From Effrenium voratum (taxonomy: Eukaryota; Sar; Dinophyceae; Suessiales; Symbiodiniaceae), in assembly GCA_963377175.1 (NCBI GenBank), contig CAUJNA010002902.1:306610-370609 (forward strand): a stretch of DNA of 64,000 bases. Direction: 5' to 3'. The translations under genes and the position numbers were made by a program. Positions 44,589 through 56,786 of this stretch are shown here, piece by piece (the stretch's first letter is position 1; the number at the start of each line of letters is the position of its first letter). The notes below the pieces were generated by a model that was not told where the DNA came from, did not search any database, and worked only from the letters and a program-made list of their open reading frames with translations.

Positions 44589-47500
44589 TCATTTCACGGC
44601 ACGAGATGGCCCCGGCCGCTGGGATGCGCTGGGTGCGTGGCCCACATGGCTCTGGAGGGCAGGGGACGCCTCCAAGATGCAGCCTGCGCGCGAAGACTCG
44701 GGTCCCAAGGCGGCATAGCGAGGCTAGGCCTGGGGTTTTCAAGGGCAACCAAAGCCAAACCACCTCTTGGAGGTCGGGTTCCCTCAAAAGTAGGCAACAA
44801 ATCTGTCTCCTTGAAGCTTCTTGAATTGATAGTTGCATGAAAGAAAAGGGGCAGGGCAGCTTTTCTGCCGCCCCAACCGTTCCATAATTTGGCTGGTCGC
44901 CTTGCAACCTGGGCTGGCGTCATTCTTCATGACACTCACCCAAGGGTAGCCTGCAGAATGAGGAGAAAAGGAATCAAATCAGCGTCCTTCCAATTGGTGG
45001 TTTGATGTAATTTGGATTGCTTTGGTGGCCTCCCATCTACCCTCTACAAGAAGGGATCCGAATCCAAACCACCAATTAATCTAGGGGTACCTTCCCCATT
45101 ATTTCCAGGGGATCCCTTCTAGAAAACCTTTAGAATCCCAGGGAAACCACCGGATTTTTTGAAACGAATGATGGTTCAAAAAATAAAATAAAATAAAAGG
45201 AATCAAACCCTAGAATTACGGGCAATCTGATCAATTGATTCAAACCCCCTGTGAATCTGGATGCATCCACATGCTTGGCTCCAGGCCCGTGTCGTAGTCC
45301 ACGGTGCACCAGCCGCCCCCCGTGCCGGAGAGCAGCAGCTTTAGCGCAGTTCGGCCTTTCGACGGTCCGACGCGCAACAAGGACATATTAGCCAATTGGG
45401 CACACCTGTTCGAACTCATGCTCTTTGAATATATGCACATATTTGGGTATGGGTCAAAATTGAACCACCAGAAAAACCGCAGGTTACAGTCCTTGTTTCC
45501 GTTTACCTGAATTCCATTTGGGGTGCGTATTGACCCACAGCCATATGATCATACACGTATGTTGGCTGCAAGTATGTATTACATATGCTTCGAGATGCAA
45601 TCATACATACATATTTAGACAAACAAACAGTCAGCCAGAAGGACAAATAAACTGACAAACAGACAGGCAAACAAACAAGCAAGCAAGCAAGGAACCAAAC
45701 ATAGATAACTATGCGACAATGTAAATAGATTGATGAAGTATAGGTCAATGTACTCTATGTATGAATATGGCTGGACCGTACCCATGCATATACGCAGGTA
45801 TCGCTTTTCAAAAGCAAGGGTGCCGTCGAGTTCTTCTTACACAATTCAAGCCCCCCTTGCGTGAGCGGGCCCATCCCGGAAACCTCTCAACATGCTTCAG
45901 CACATCCGAGCAAGGGGTTTCTGACAACATCCGCGTTTTGCCAATTTGACAGGAGGGCTGAACAGCTGGCACCAAGAAGTTAAGTTCAGCTTCTCCCTAA
46001 CGGGTGGTTTGGATTGGTCTAGTGGTTAAGGGGTGGGTTTCCAGCTAGCCTCTACAAGAACCAGGCGTTCAAATCCAAATCCAAACCTCCAATCCAAATC
46101 ACGAAGGAAAGCTCCATGGGGATGCCAAAAACTGCGAGGCCCCCGGCTGCGGAAGGCTTCGTCGAAGATTTCCGCGGAATGGATCCTTGGCGCACTCCGC
46201 GCAACCGAATAGGCGGCAACCAGAACTTGATAGCTAGGTTCCTGCAACAATTTCCGTCGGCATCGGACTTGATCACTACTGTACACTTGAGGGAAATTAT
46301 CAAACAACTCCCAAGCGAACAACAATAACCAGGTTTCATCTCCAAATAGACTAGACTACGGTAATTTCCCAAAGGGCGTAATCCCAGGGTGTAATAGGAA
46401 AACTCTTGGAGCTTTGGTGGCATGCTTGCTAAGACTGCCGGTCACCTGCTGAAATATTGGCGCGCATCGAACTATCTTTCGGTTGTGCAGGCACCAGCTG
46501 TGACACACTAGCGCCAGCGAGTAACCCTCCTCCTGCTCACAAAAAAAAGCCTGTGGGCGACTGCACTTCCAGGGACCCTTTTGACTGGTGCCAAAACAAC
46601 CACTTCTCGGCAACACCAAACTCCTTGCACTGCAACGTAGGTACCAATTGAGACGCCACGAATTCTTTCGTCACCCAATAGCTGCTTGCAACGTAACCGT
46701 CCCGTCGTGGTGATACCTTCCAATCCGGGTCCTGAACCCGACTCTCGGCAACAAGGGCACTGGTCCCAACTGTTTCAATTTCCTTTTCGCCCCTTCCCTC
46801 GCCCTTTTCGCAGCTCTCGCGCATCGGAAGACGATTCGCCAATCTCGCGCTGTCGGCGCTGACATGCCAAATGCGATTCGCGGAGCCTGGCCGTGTCGGC
46901 GTTGGCTCGCCCGGGTCGAGGGCGGGCGGCACTAAATTGGGCGTGAGGGTACCCCTTTGGCCTTGATTCAAAGGGAAGCCAAGTTCCTTTTGAAGGAAAC
47001 CATCCATTTTGGTGGCTTATCCATTTTGAGACAAACCCATGTTAGTTTTGTACCTGTAATGGGCCCCTCTGCATGTTGAGTCACTAGAGGAGTTGGCTGA
47101 ACCCAAACTGAAGAGCATCAAGCATGATGAAGCAGCGCGCCTGCTGAAGACAACCTACTGCTCTCTTGCAGCATCCATCTCCCTGCCCATCATCTCCACA
47201 ACACTTCGGCCTCAAGTGCAAAACACCTTGCCATGACCGCCTGATTTCTAGCACCGGGGGAAAAAAAGAAGACCGCCTTCTTTGAGGTAGTTGAGGGTAC
47301 GAGTTTCTCTGCCATTCAGAGTCTGGCATGGAACATGAGATAAACCATGCACCTGGAATGAAACAAGGCTCTAGGTTCCTCATCTGTCTTAGTTAGGGTC
47401 CGGGGGTCTCGAACTGACGTGTCATGGAGCTAGGCCGCACGGGCATACTAACAACACCTCAGCCTCACAAGGGTGGGCCAAGCAACAGGCGTCGAATTTC

Positions 47501-50500
47501 GATGTTGAGGACCTTCTCTGCTAAGTGTGAAAGCTGGCCATTCTTACTGCAGATTCCGCATGGAACCCCAAAAGCCCATCATTCATGTGGAAAACAGATA
47601 TCCATTAAGAACAACCCCTTCCTTCTCTGGGCTCCATGTTGGGGGAGCTGTGGGCATCTCGCAGATTGCCTCCACAGCCCAGGCGTCAGGCCCACCGTCC
47701 CATTGCCCGATGGATTCCGAGGCCCGGGCTCGTGGCCTTGGCGCTGAGCAGCGCCGCGCTGATGTGGCCGTCCGGGCCCAGCTCCACTTTGGTCGGCTCC
47801 ACCAGGCTGCCTCGGGAGGAACAGCTGCGGCTCGGTTCGGTGCGATGCAGGGAAGGAGAGGTATCGAACGACACCCAGAGGCTCCAATTCGAATGATGGG
47901 CCTTCAAACCTGGTTTTGAGACCCCCAACCACCGATTCCCGGGGTGTCTAATGGAGGGGTCGGGTCTTCCATTGAAAGCCCCCGGAGCCTCTGGGAAAGA
48001 AAACCAGGCAACTGGTGGTTTCCTTTTTTCGGGAATCCCCAAAACCGGTTCGTTCGAGTCCGACACCCGGAAGGGTCATTCCATGTCATTCACTGAGCAA
48101 CAGCAAGGAAAGGAAGGCCCGAAGAGTCGGAACCGTTTCGCTTCCGCAAAGGAGGGCGCGAAATGTCGCAACTCAACCAACAGCTTCTTGGGAAGAAATG
48201 CGATATGCGCTTTTCCGGCATGCAATTGGTCGGCAGCATGACTGGCAGAGCAGTCCGGCCCATAGACCACATCAAACAAGCGGTTGCTGGTTCAAGGAGA
48301 GAGCGCAGGCAACCAACCTGAAAGGGGCATTCTCTGATCATGTGGCAAGCGGGCCCAACAGTACCCAACAAGCCAATTCCAATTCTTTAGGCCTTTGCAG
48401 TACCCCCTACCTGCCCCCAAGTTGTCGAGACTTCCCTGCCGATGGCCAGTGCCCATGGCCCCTGGAAGCACAAACTGAATCAGCTCAGCGGCCACATCTT
48501 CGAGTCCGGCAGAAGACAGTGTAAGTGAAGGTGCCAACCCCAGGGGAGTCGATGCTCATGGATGCCGGGTACTCCTGAGCTCGGGCATGGGCGCCACGGA
48601 TCCCCCGGAAACGGATTCGTCTAAAGCTGATGGTTACCGGGCTCCATGTTAACCTGCAGGGCAGCATCCTGTTTGGCAGGGTGTGCCAATGGATTCAACT
48701 GTGTGTCCCAACCCTGGAACGGGGCCATGCTAGATGGCATTCATCCGAAACGTGCAAGTGCCCATCCCAGGCCGCTTTGCGGCTTCCCCCAAGTAAATAT
48801 GTATCTCATGGACGCAAGGATTTATCATTGTGCCTGAAGCCATGCTCCTTCATACGGTGAGATGGTGAAGCTGCTGGTTTCACTTCCTATTTGGCAAAAT
48901 CTCTGTGTCAGTGTGCGCCCACAAGAGCGTATATAAGCCAGCTAGGTTGTATGGACATCTGCTAAGGTGCTTCTGCCTGCTTGCTTGCTTGCAAAGCCAG
49001 AAGCAACTCTCTCCGCATGGGATGCCTGCAAAATGGGATGCCTGCAACTGCTGCGACCAAAATCCATCGCAGTCCAAGGGCCAGGGGGGACGCCCTTCTT
49101 CCCACCTGTGCCCGCCGGGCAAAGCCATGCCGCTGACAGCGGTTTGCCCAGATTGACACAAACTGTGGGTGATTCCATCAGCATATCAATCCCCTTGTAG
49201 GTTTCTTGAAAACAAGGTAAACAACTACCACGGGTTCCCAACAGCCAACCGAAAGAAAGAAAAAAAAGAAAGACAAACAGGGATCTTAACATCCAAAAAA
49301 CAAGTGGGCTTATTGCTCATTATTGATCGAAGCATCTACACCCGTTTCAAGCCGACCAAACAGAGGGTCCCTGATTGAACTCCGCGCCCTTTTTTTTCAG
49401 CTCGGACCGCCCATTTGCCCTCCGCCCTCCGCGAGGCTTGCTTTGCGAGGGGCGGATGAGCCGGTGGCAGCGCTGGCGACGGACCAAAGGCCCTGGTCTT
49501 CCCCGCCCAGGTTCTTCGTCGCGCCGCTGCCTTGGCGCATGACCTGAGGAAGCAGCCTGTTGAAGAACCCCGGGGGCCATCGGGGGCCGAATCGAAATCC
49601 GCCATCCGCTCATCATTGGGCAGCAGGTTTTGAACAAGCTAGTTTTTGGATAGCTATGATAGCTTCAGAAAGAAATGATCATGAGGATTTGCTATAATGG
49701 ATCTCAAGCCCTGGCTTTGGAGGTGGCAAACCATTATCCCAATTCGAGGACCTGGTCGGGACACGGGGTCTGCCATTGCCTCCTGCCCCCCCCCCTCCCT
49801 CAGCTGCGGGTGGTATTGTCATACCTCTGTCAGCCAGCTGGACATGTCACACCCACCACGTTGACAACCAATTGCAACCAAACGATCAGTAGAATGAGCG
49901 GACTCTGCTGTATTGCCTCTCATCTGAATTGATGCTGTTCTACGCCGTTAAATCTGAGAATCCTGGTTGGCCTCCAAGTTGCCAAGGGCAAAGGTCAAGC
50001 TTCCTCTCATCTCAGGCAATACAAACGCCGTCAAACCACTCACCCACACCCGACCAACACCCGCAACTCGCGCACGACCCGACTGCCGGGCGACAGTGAA
50101 ATAAGCCTCATAGGTCAACTCTGCGGGGTTGAAGTTTGTGCCCCACACCTTAGCCGCCGTCTGTTCCCTCGCAAACATGCCATGCCCCAACTGGCAAGTC
50201 TGCAGTTGTTTGAGCAACCGTCAACCATCAAGGAGCAAGAGGCCTCCTTTCGGGCCACCGCTGCTGCTTCCTTCAAGCCCGCCCCCCCCCCCCCCCGCCA
50301 CCAAAAAAGGAACAAACAATGTTGTTCGTCCAACAATTCCAAGCTCCAGCTCCTGGGATGGCGACCGGAGATTTGATCGTTTGATGGATCAAGCCAACAC
50401 CCTCGAAGCTCAGCGCTGCAGGTGCACCGGCATGTGCCAACACGCAATGGCTCCTCTTTTGCCCCCTCCCCCACGGAACAAACCCAGGACGAAAACCAGC

Positions 50501-50943
50501 CAATCTGCCTTCCAAGCTCTGGTCGCAAAACAACCAATGAAACAGCCCTTGGGTAGCCAAGCCGCTAGAAGCACCTTTTGCTGGGCCCGTGTGGTTGTCA
50601 CAGTCACCGTCAAGCCCGTCACCTCTGTCCAGTGGTCTTCTTCCATGACTGCAACATCTGTCATCCTGGGCAGGAATTCCGCTCGAGCCCTTGGCCTTGT
50701 GTGCCGAAAGCCCACAAAGAGAGATTGCCAAAGTCACGTCCCCGTGTGTTGGACATCTGGCTGTGGCAATGCAAGGTCAAATGTTGAATAGTGCGTTTCT
50801 CAGCGTGTGGCTGGCTGAGCAGGCTGGAGTCACAAGGTGCGTGCATACGACTATAAGTAAAAGGTGCACAATACTAAAACAAAGAAAATCAATGCAGCTA
50901 GGTTTTCCGGGGTCGACAAAAAAGAGTCACACTACTCGAGACT

Positions 50944-50978
<35 letters not shown>

Positions 50979-53900
50979 CCGCCACGACCAAAAAAAGCAA
51001 CCCGCCTGAATGGCCCGAAGACCGCATTGCCTGGCAGCTTCAGCAGTCCCAGCTGCCTGCCAGCGGGGAAACCCAAACCATCTTTCCACACTACTGCTGA
51101 TGGACAACATCCTTGATAGGTTTGTCTCATAGGGGATTGCCCTGGTGGTTTGTCTCCAGGTTCCAAGGGTTCAAAGATCGTTTCGACCACACAAAACACC
51201 CTTCAACCAAAATCTGGACGGTGAACTCAACACATTTTTCAGATACTGGTGCCTACTAGGATTCTAGACCTGCTGGCTTCTTGGGTCCCACGTTGCTGGA
51301 GGCCTCTCCAACTTTCCGAGCCGAAAAAAGAAGGCCTGGGCGCAGCGTCCAGGTGCAGTACCCGCATCTGGCCCTCCTCCGTGGTCACCGCCGCCCGCAC
51401 CTGAAGATACCCAAGACGTGAGGGCGGTGGGTGGGGGGTGGGGGGCGGTGGGGGGGGGCTCTGGTGCCCTGAGATGCTGGGCTTTCCAACTGGGCGTGCC
51501 AACCAAAAAGGGGTCCGAATCTCACGTGTAGAAACACTCACACACGCCCACTTGACGTTGGTCAAGTGCAAAGAGAGGTGGGCGGGTGCGTCATGAATAA
51601 TGATTGGAATAAAAGCTTCTTACAAACATACAGTACTGTTCTTCTTCACTGTTGCACGCCAAACATATCCTAAGCACACCAAACTTGCATGAACCCTATG
51701 CCAAACAACACACGTCCGCACCCTACAAGTACCGTTGCATTGGCCATGGTGGAGCACCTGGCTGGCCCCCGCTGCCGTTACAAGGAGCTCGGCGTCCCCC
51801 TTGCGCCTCGTAGACGTGAGGGCCCTCCTGCGGATCATCCATGATCGTCATGACCTGAGTTGCTCAACAGAAAATGTCCATTTGCTCTAAAGTCCCCAGG
51901 AAAATCTACAAATATGTCCAGTAGTGATAAATTCCCTTTCAAACCACCAGGAGACGAAGCACATCCAGGGAAGAAAAAAACAAAACAGATCCTTCAGCAA
52001 ATGGGAGAACAGGATCACCTGCCCCCCCCCTCCCCCGTCTAAATCCGAGTTGCCGCCACCCCCTTGAGGCCTTTCTGTGTGGCGCGCACAGACTGCAGGC
52101 CGAAGCGCTCCGGGTCCAACATTTGGCCGTCCCGGAAGATGCTGAACCTCACGGCTTGGGCCAAGGCTTTTCGGTCTCAGTGCTTTACTCCCTCAAATTG
52201 GCCCACAGCCCCTGGTGAACATCAACATGGTACATGGGTGTTCATCCGCCCCAAAATGGAGGTTATCACCCATGGCCAAATGGGTTTCAGGTTGGACCCC
52301 AAAATGGTCTTCCTTTTGGCTGCCAAAAGACCACTGGCGGGGTACGTCAGGAAAGTTGTGAGAGTGAGGTTGGTGAGATAACCCACGTGAACGGAGACTT
52401 ATGACCAGGGCTCTTGTGGGATATAACCATGGTTATAAGATGTAACCCACTGACTAAGTACAATGCCCCATTAAGTAAGGTGGGTTTACAGAGGTCACTG
52501 GATTTCCTCCAAAGTGATCAATTTCAGGGTGGCTTCCATTGAAACGCTTGCCACTTTTTGAGGTTTAAAAAGGGAAATGGAGGAACAAAGGGCTCAGGGT
52601 TTTGGAGGCAAGCGGAGAGGGGAACGCAGGTCGATGTCCAACTCCCCTCCGCCCCCCCCCCAATCAAGAAAAAAGCAGTGGATTGGGTCGCGCGGAGTTG
52701 ATTGTTTGGGGGATTCATGGCATGCAGGGACAGGTCCCACATGGTTGAACCGCGTGATACCGCGAACCTAGGTCGCGACCTCTGGCCTTACGGACCAGAC
52801 GGGACTAGTGGGGTTTCCCTGACTAGTGGCGTGTCCTGGGGAAGAATCCGCAGTCAACGGCAAGAGGCCTGAAAAAAAACAGCTCTTTGATCTACTTTCG
52901 AGAAAAAAAAGAAAAAGAAGAAGAAGCAAAACACATGGAAATGTCAGATCTCCTGCTGGAAACAACTTGAAATTTCAGGGCTATTTCGGACCCAAAAGAG
53001 CAAAAATGCGAGATGATGCATGCCGGCCTCCCGCGAGTCATCTCGTCGGTCCACAGCGCGGTGTACCGAACAGTACAGAACACCAAGACCTGCCATTGCG
53101 CACCGGGGGCGTGGGTATTGTTAGGTATGGGCGTCCAATTTGGGTCATGGGCGGTTTAGTTTCCACTCCAACTTCAGCTGTTGCCCCCGACTAAAAGTCA
53201 TACCTAGAGCCTCCATGACCCGTACAAAATTGGGTCCATGACCCCTTGATTTGGGATAATGACCCCATTTTAAAGGGTCATGGAGACTCCAGGTGGCCAT
53301 GTCAGAACTACAGGTTGAGTCGCATGTTTGCTTTTCCGGTCCAGTGAACCTCACTTTTCCCAGGCGTTGGCCGGATGGCCTTCTCCCCGGTGTTGGTGTA
53401 GGAGACCTGCGACAAGCCCGGCACGTCGTACCACTTGTTGGGCTGCACCGCCAAAGCCTCACAGCCCTCCGCGCTCGCCACCTGCGTGAGGCGAGGTCGC
53501 AATCCCGTCAGCCGGGCCCCCAAGTGGACATGTCGAGGTCTCGAAATGGCTGGCATCAACCAACCAACCAACATGGCGCCTCACAGGGGTCAAAGAGACG
53601 ATTTATATTCCAGGAACCCTCTCACAGGGAGAAAGGAAGGGTAAACTTACAAGAAAATAACCAAAACTCAGCGCTTTCACTTGGCATGCACGACCTCATT
53701 TACGGAGACCGAAGGAGTTCCATTAGGTTTTGACAGCTCTATCATGGTGGGGGGTCTGGACAAATCGACAAACTATCGATTACCTCACTATTTAATGGCC
53801 ATAAGTCGCAAGCAACCATGAACTACCTGGAGTTTCCAAGACCCCTCAGCAAATGGGGGACCCCTTCATTTGCGGTACATGACCGCACGTTTCAAGGGTG

Positions 53901-54523
53901 GGGATTCCAGGACCTGGCACCCAGCTTCGCTTGCCTGCACGTTAGGCAGCAGCACCGCTGCCAGCTGCCGGCGCTCCCCGTTCTGCGAGATCCTGCGCGG
54001 CCCAGCCCAGCGACGCTGGTGGAAACCCCTTTTTGGGACAAAAGGGGGGGGGAGAATGGGAAAGAACATTGTTCTTCTGTGACTTACGTGTTGCTGTGGC
54101 TCCGCCCAGCTTTTGTCATCCTGACTGAGGCGTGTTCGCTGCAGCAGGCGGGCCGCACTCCAATGAAACAATCGTGTCGGGTGTCGGGCCACCAAGGAGG
54201 GCCGCACGCCCAACACCCAAAGAATTTCAGCATGGCCATGCTGATGTGCAACACCCACAATTGTGCCATGCAACGTCCCCCCCCCCTTCCGGCCGCCAGA
54301 ATCAACCGGAAAACCGGCAACCCCTCAACCCCCGGAGGCTGGGCCTCACCGCGCCCTTCATGCGGCAGCAGACCGAGTACTCGCAGTCCAGGTTCGCCTT
54401 CTCCGGGCTGTCCAGCCATGGCATGCACAGGCCCTGCACGCGGCCCAGGTCGTGGGTCCAGGTGCTGTGCAAGGGGCCCACGGTCTGCTCCCCTCGCTTC
54501 AGCGCCCAGCTCACGCCGTCGTG
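44589..54523 (-). CDS. Candidate host gene, 11-exon chain encoding repeated beta-rich (jelly-roll-like) motifs
   Basis: Exons 54350-54523, 53935-54015, 53355-53481, 52046-52154, 51758-51827, 51336-51400, 49442-49556, 48496-48574, 47737-47810, 45246-45338 and 44589-44723 (TGA) keep phase at every junction and total 1,122 bases (373 residues). All are GC3-rich. Donors include GT, at least three GC (two GCAAGC) and one possible GA. A motif recurs: VSWALKRGEQTVGP ... WLDSPEK ... CEYSVCCRMKG in exon 1; VRFSIFRDGQMLDP in exon 4; MSIDSPGVGTFTYTVFCR in exon 8. Exon 3 has KWYDVPGLSQVSYTNTGEKA. Such strands recall C1q/TNF or tail-fibre jelly rolls, but only by eye. The 5' end is missing; 56006-58429 exons may belong. 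Introns hold repeat copies at 52372-52484, 46002-46093 and 44992-45077. Individual junctions are uncertain. Confidence 0.58.
44992..45077 (+). repeat. Second copy of the tRNA-like inverted repeat
   Basis: AATTGGTGGTTT and AAACCACCAATT form perfect 12-bp inverted ends; inside is CTACCCTCTACAAGAAGG, shared with 46002-46093, and GGATCCGAATCC where the B box would be. It lies in the predicted intron 44724-45245. A shorter related palindrome is at 2592-2638. Confidence 0.55.
45640..45692 (+). repeat. Degenerate (CAAA/CAAG/CAGA)n tract
   Basis: A run of imperfect four-base units (GACAAACAGACAGGCAAACA, then CAAGCAAGCAAG) lies inside the intron 45339-47736. Confidence 0.75.
46002..46093 (+). repeat. 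tRNA-like SINE head or inverted repeat
   Basis: GGTTTGG (46006-46012) pairs with CCAAACC (46081-46087) like an acceptor stem, extended to 10 bp. Between them are an A-box-like TGGTCTAGTGG (46015-46025) and a B-box-like GTTCAAATCC (46067-46076) at tRNA-like spacing. The T-stem does not pair, so this is not a functional tRNA. A related unit is at 44992-45077. Confidence 0.55.
46537..47007 (-). CDS. Open frame of 156 codons inside a predicted intron, doubtful
   Basis: The frame is uninterrupted and includes ESRVQDPDWKVSPRRDGYVA and VTKEFVASQLVPTLQCKEFG, with fair GC3. Its first 25 codons overlap a dispersed repeat (46945-47042), and it lies within the large intron 45339-47736 of the 11-exon model. 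It may be an alternative exon, a retrocopy or chance. Confidence 0.25.
   Translation of the reverse strand: MDGFLQKELGFPLNQGQRGTLTPNLVPPALDPGEPTPTRPGSANRIWHVSADSARLANRLPMRESCEKGEGRGEKEIETVGTSALVAESRVQDPDWKVSPRRDGYVASSYWVTKEFVASQLVPTLQCKEFGVAEKWLFWHQSKGSLEVQSPTGFFL
46945..47042 (+). repeat. Dispersed repeat family 4
   Basis: It starts GAGGGTACCCC and ends GAGACAAACCCAT. Related copies with the same outline (GGTACCC ... GGAAACC ... AGACAAACCCA) lie at 22236-22322 and 24941-25045. Confidence 0.5.
50946..50975 (+). repeat. (GA)n microsatellite
   Basis: Fifteen perfect GA units, in a predicted intron. Confidence 0.97.
52372..52484 (+). repeat. TIR-repeat family, copy 6
   Basis: It contains ATAACCCACGTGAACGGAGA, ATAACCATGGTTATAA and the end CTAAGTACAATGCCCC. 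It lies inside the predicted intron 52155-53354 of the 11-exon gene model. Confidence 0.7.
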
Positions 54524-55172
54524 CTGGTCCTCAACTCGGACCAATCAGCTTCAGGACATTTGGAAGGATTGCCAAGATTCATCTCTGGCACTTGCTTCCT
54601 GTAACGTGCGAAGAGGGAGAAGTGGTTATTATAGCTTGAACACGTGTGACATTTTTGGGCTCAGACCCAAACTACAAAAGGCTTGAACCCCTGAAGTTCA
54701 TGGATGGCACTTCTCCTGAGTGCACGCCGCCAGGTTCGCAATAAGCAGGACCTTGTCATCCTTCTCCTTGGTCTTAATGCTCACCTGCAGTCCTCGCGCT
54801 GGTGTAAAGCCCTCCTGCGGGAGATGCGGGACTCGCTAGTCGTCGCATGTCGTCGCCAAAGGCACACCGGAAATCAGCAATCCATGGTCGAAATGTGTTC
54901 AGCCTGTCCGTGCCACAAGTCTTTCAAGCACCTGCCCAAGAAACAAAGCTTGAATCCAAGTCTTCAAGCAATCGCAGAGCCATGCAAACAGGCAAACGTC
55001 ATAAATCAGGTTGGCTAGACGTTGTTTTTTCCTGGAACGTACCTAAACGGGCGATCGATTCGGTGCGTCAGGTAAGTGGTTAGTAATTGATTCGGTCTCG
55101 GTTATTTGTTACACCCGGGTTAGGGATGGATGAGGTGTTGTTGTTTTCCTAGGGCTGGTTTTTGTACTGGGC

Positions 55173-55307
55173 TGGTTGGTTGGTTGGTTGGTTGGTTGGT
55201 TGGTTGGTTGGTTGGTTGGTTGGTTGGTTGGTTGGTTGGTTGGTTGGTTGGTTGGTTGGTTGGTTGGTTGGTTGGTTGGTTGGTTGGTTGGTTGGTTGGT
55301 TGGTTGG
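55173..55307 (+). repeat. (GGTT)n microsatellite
   Basis: About 34 near-perfect tetranucleotide units (TGGT) run without interruption for 135 bases. It abuts TIR-repeat copy 7. Confidence 0.97.
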
Positions 55308-55333
55308 GAAGTGGCATCTTTTGCAGGAGTCCT

Positions 55334-55455
55334 CTTAAAGGGGCAGGGTACTTAGCAAGTGGGTATTAACCATGATTACAACCAACTTCCCATGGTTGTA
55401 AGCCTCCTCAGTGGGATAACCATGGTTGTTACCCTCTTACAAAGTACCCTGCCGT
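55334..55455 (-). repeat. TIR-repeat family, copy 7 (both ends)
   Basis: It starts AAAGGGGCAGGGTACTTAGC and ends AAAGTACCCTGCC. The internal marker is reversed (TTGTAAGCCTCCTCAGTGGG), so this copy is inverted relative to copies 1-4. It directly follows the (GGTT)n tract. Confidence 0.78.
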
Positions 55456-56005
55456 GCTTTTCTACGCCCGGGTTCAGGGATGGTGTGCCTTTTTAGAAAG
55501 TTGGATCCCCTCCAAATGGTGGGTGTCCTTTTGGTTTCCGTTGTGAAACCAACGGGAAACAGGTGCCCTCAAAACAAAGACAACCAAAGGTGCCAGCTAA
55601 ATCGCGACCCCACAAAAGGATTTGGTTAACCTTACCGGACATCACCCACAATGAATGTTCCTGTCTTGGAGGTCCCTGATACCAGGTTGGCGAATACTAA
55701 AAATCACATCAAAATGCGCATTGCAACATTGCCACTTTGCGAACGGGTTTGCTGACTCAAACGGCGTTGTGCTTTGGTGGGAAGTCTTTGAGCGTTGGAG
55801 GACCCACCAATTTCAAAGGGATGCCAGTTGCTGCAAGCAGAGCGCGAATATTTTCTGAACCCGGGTGTAAACAATTAAGCACCGACCGAATCACCGGCTT
55901 TTTCACCGAGTTCACGGCTTCTGTGGATTGCAACCATGGTTTTTACATGTTTTTACGCACTTACCTGACATCCCCGATCGCCCCTTTAAGCACCGGCTTC
56001 TACAC

Positions 56006-56173
56006 CCACGGAGGTCCTTCTCCATGGACGAGAAGTTACTCTTGTGCTGCAGCTCCATGGCGGTGTTCACCTCCCGCAGGCTCATCGCCAGGTCCGCGCG
56101 GGCAGGCTCCCGGTGGTAGTAGGACGGGGGGTACTTGCTGACAAAGTCCTTGGACGCAAGGCTTCCCTTCCAT
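56006..56173 (-). CDS. Candidate host exon, helical protein
   Basis: After a CCGCAG acceptor, 55 codons with almost exclusively G or C at third positions encode DFVSKYPPSYYHREPARADL and AMSLREVNTAMELQHK; the exon ends near a GT donor (CGTGG/GTGTAG). The composition suggests a coiled or helical cytoskeletal-type protein, but no family is recognised. It could be upstream in the 11-exon gene. Confidence 0.58.
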
Positions 56174-56461
56174 CTGCGGTTTCGCCCCCTGGAAACAAAG
56201 AAAAACGCCCGGAAAACATGGTAGTGGCAGATTCCTTTTAACACCAAAAGGGGAAGATAGAACATATTCTTAAGCAAATGGAAGTTCCGAGTGAACAACT
56301 GGCCCTGGTGGGAGAAGGGCAACGACCCCGCGAGATGAAGGAAAGCCTCTTTGGGGCCCACTTTGAACAAGCAGCCTCGGAACGCTTGACTTGTTGCTTT
56401 GCGATGTTCTGCCCAGGGGACTAACTCAAACCCGAAGGTCAATGCGGATTTCGGTCCCAAC

Positions 56462-56630
56462 CAGGTAGTTCAGCGGCTCGCCAAAGCGACGTGCGCATCT
56501 TAAATAATGCTCAAAGGTCACCACGTGTCCAACCAGCATGCTGTGTAGCCACTTAGGGACCGTCCTCATGCCAACCCGCACTGCCGATTCAAGGTACAAA
56601 GCACATTGCCCAGGCACATCTTTCATACGG
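56462..56630 (-). CDS. Candidate host exon, unknown product
   Basis: The acceptor (gaagccccag) and GT donor (CTG/GTTGGG) bound 56 codons encoding GQCALYLESAVRVGMRTVPK and LVGHVVTFEHYLRCARRFGE. GC3 is moderate. The phase does not match 56006-56173 as drawn, so another exon or boundary is needed. Confidence 0.42.
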
Positions 56631-56786
56631 CTGGGGCTTCTGACCGAATCACCAAACAGTTGTTGAGAACTGGGAAAATACACGCTTTCCCCGCGTGTGC
56701 AAGTTAAAAACAGCGCGGTAGGAAAGGGAGCCCCTTCCACAAGAAAGCTCCATCAATCGACCCCAAAAGTGTCAATGCAAAAAGTG

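Noticed and set aside
46006..46087. Functional tRNA gene
   Set aside because: Boxes A and B and an acceptor-like stem are present, but the T-stem does not pair and no clear anticodon arm forms; a related degenerate copy points to a repeat.
55173..55307. Telomeric repeat from (GGTT)n
   Set aside because: The unit is a tetranucleotide, not a TTTAGGG-type heptamer, and it is interstitial.
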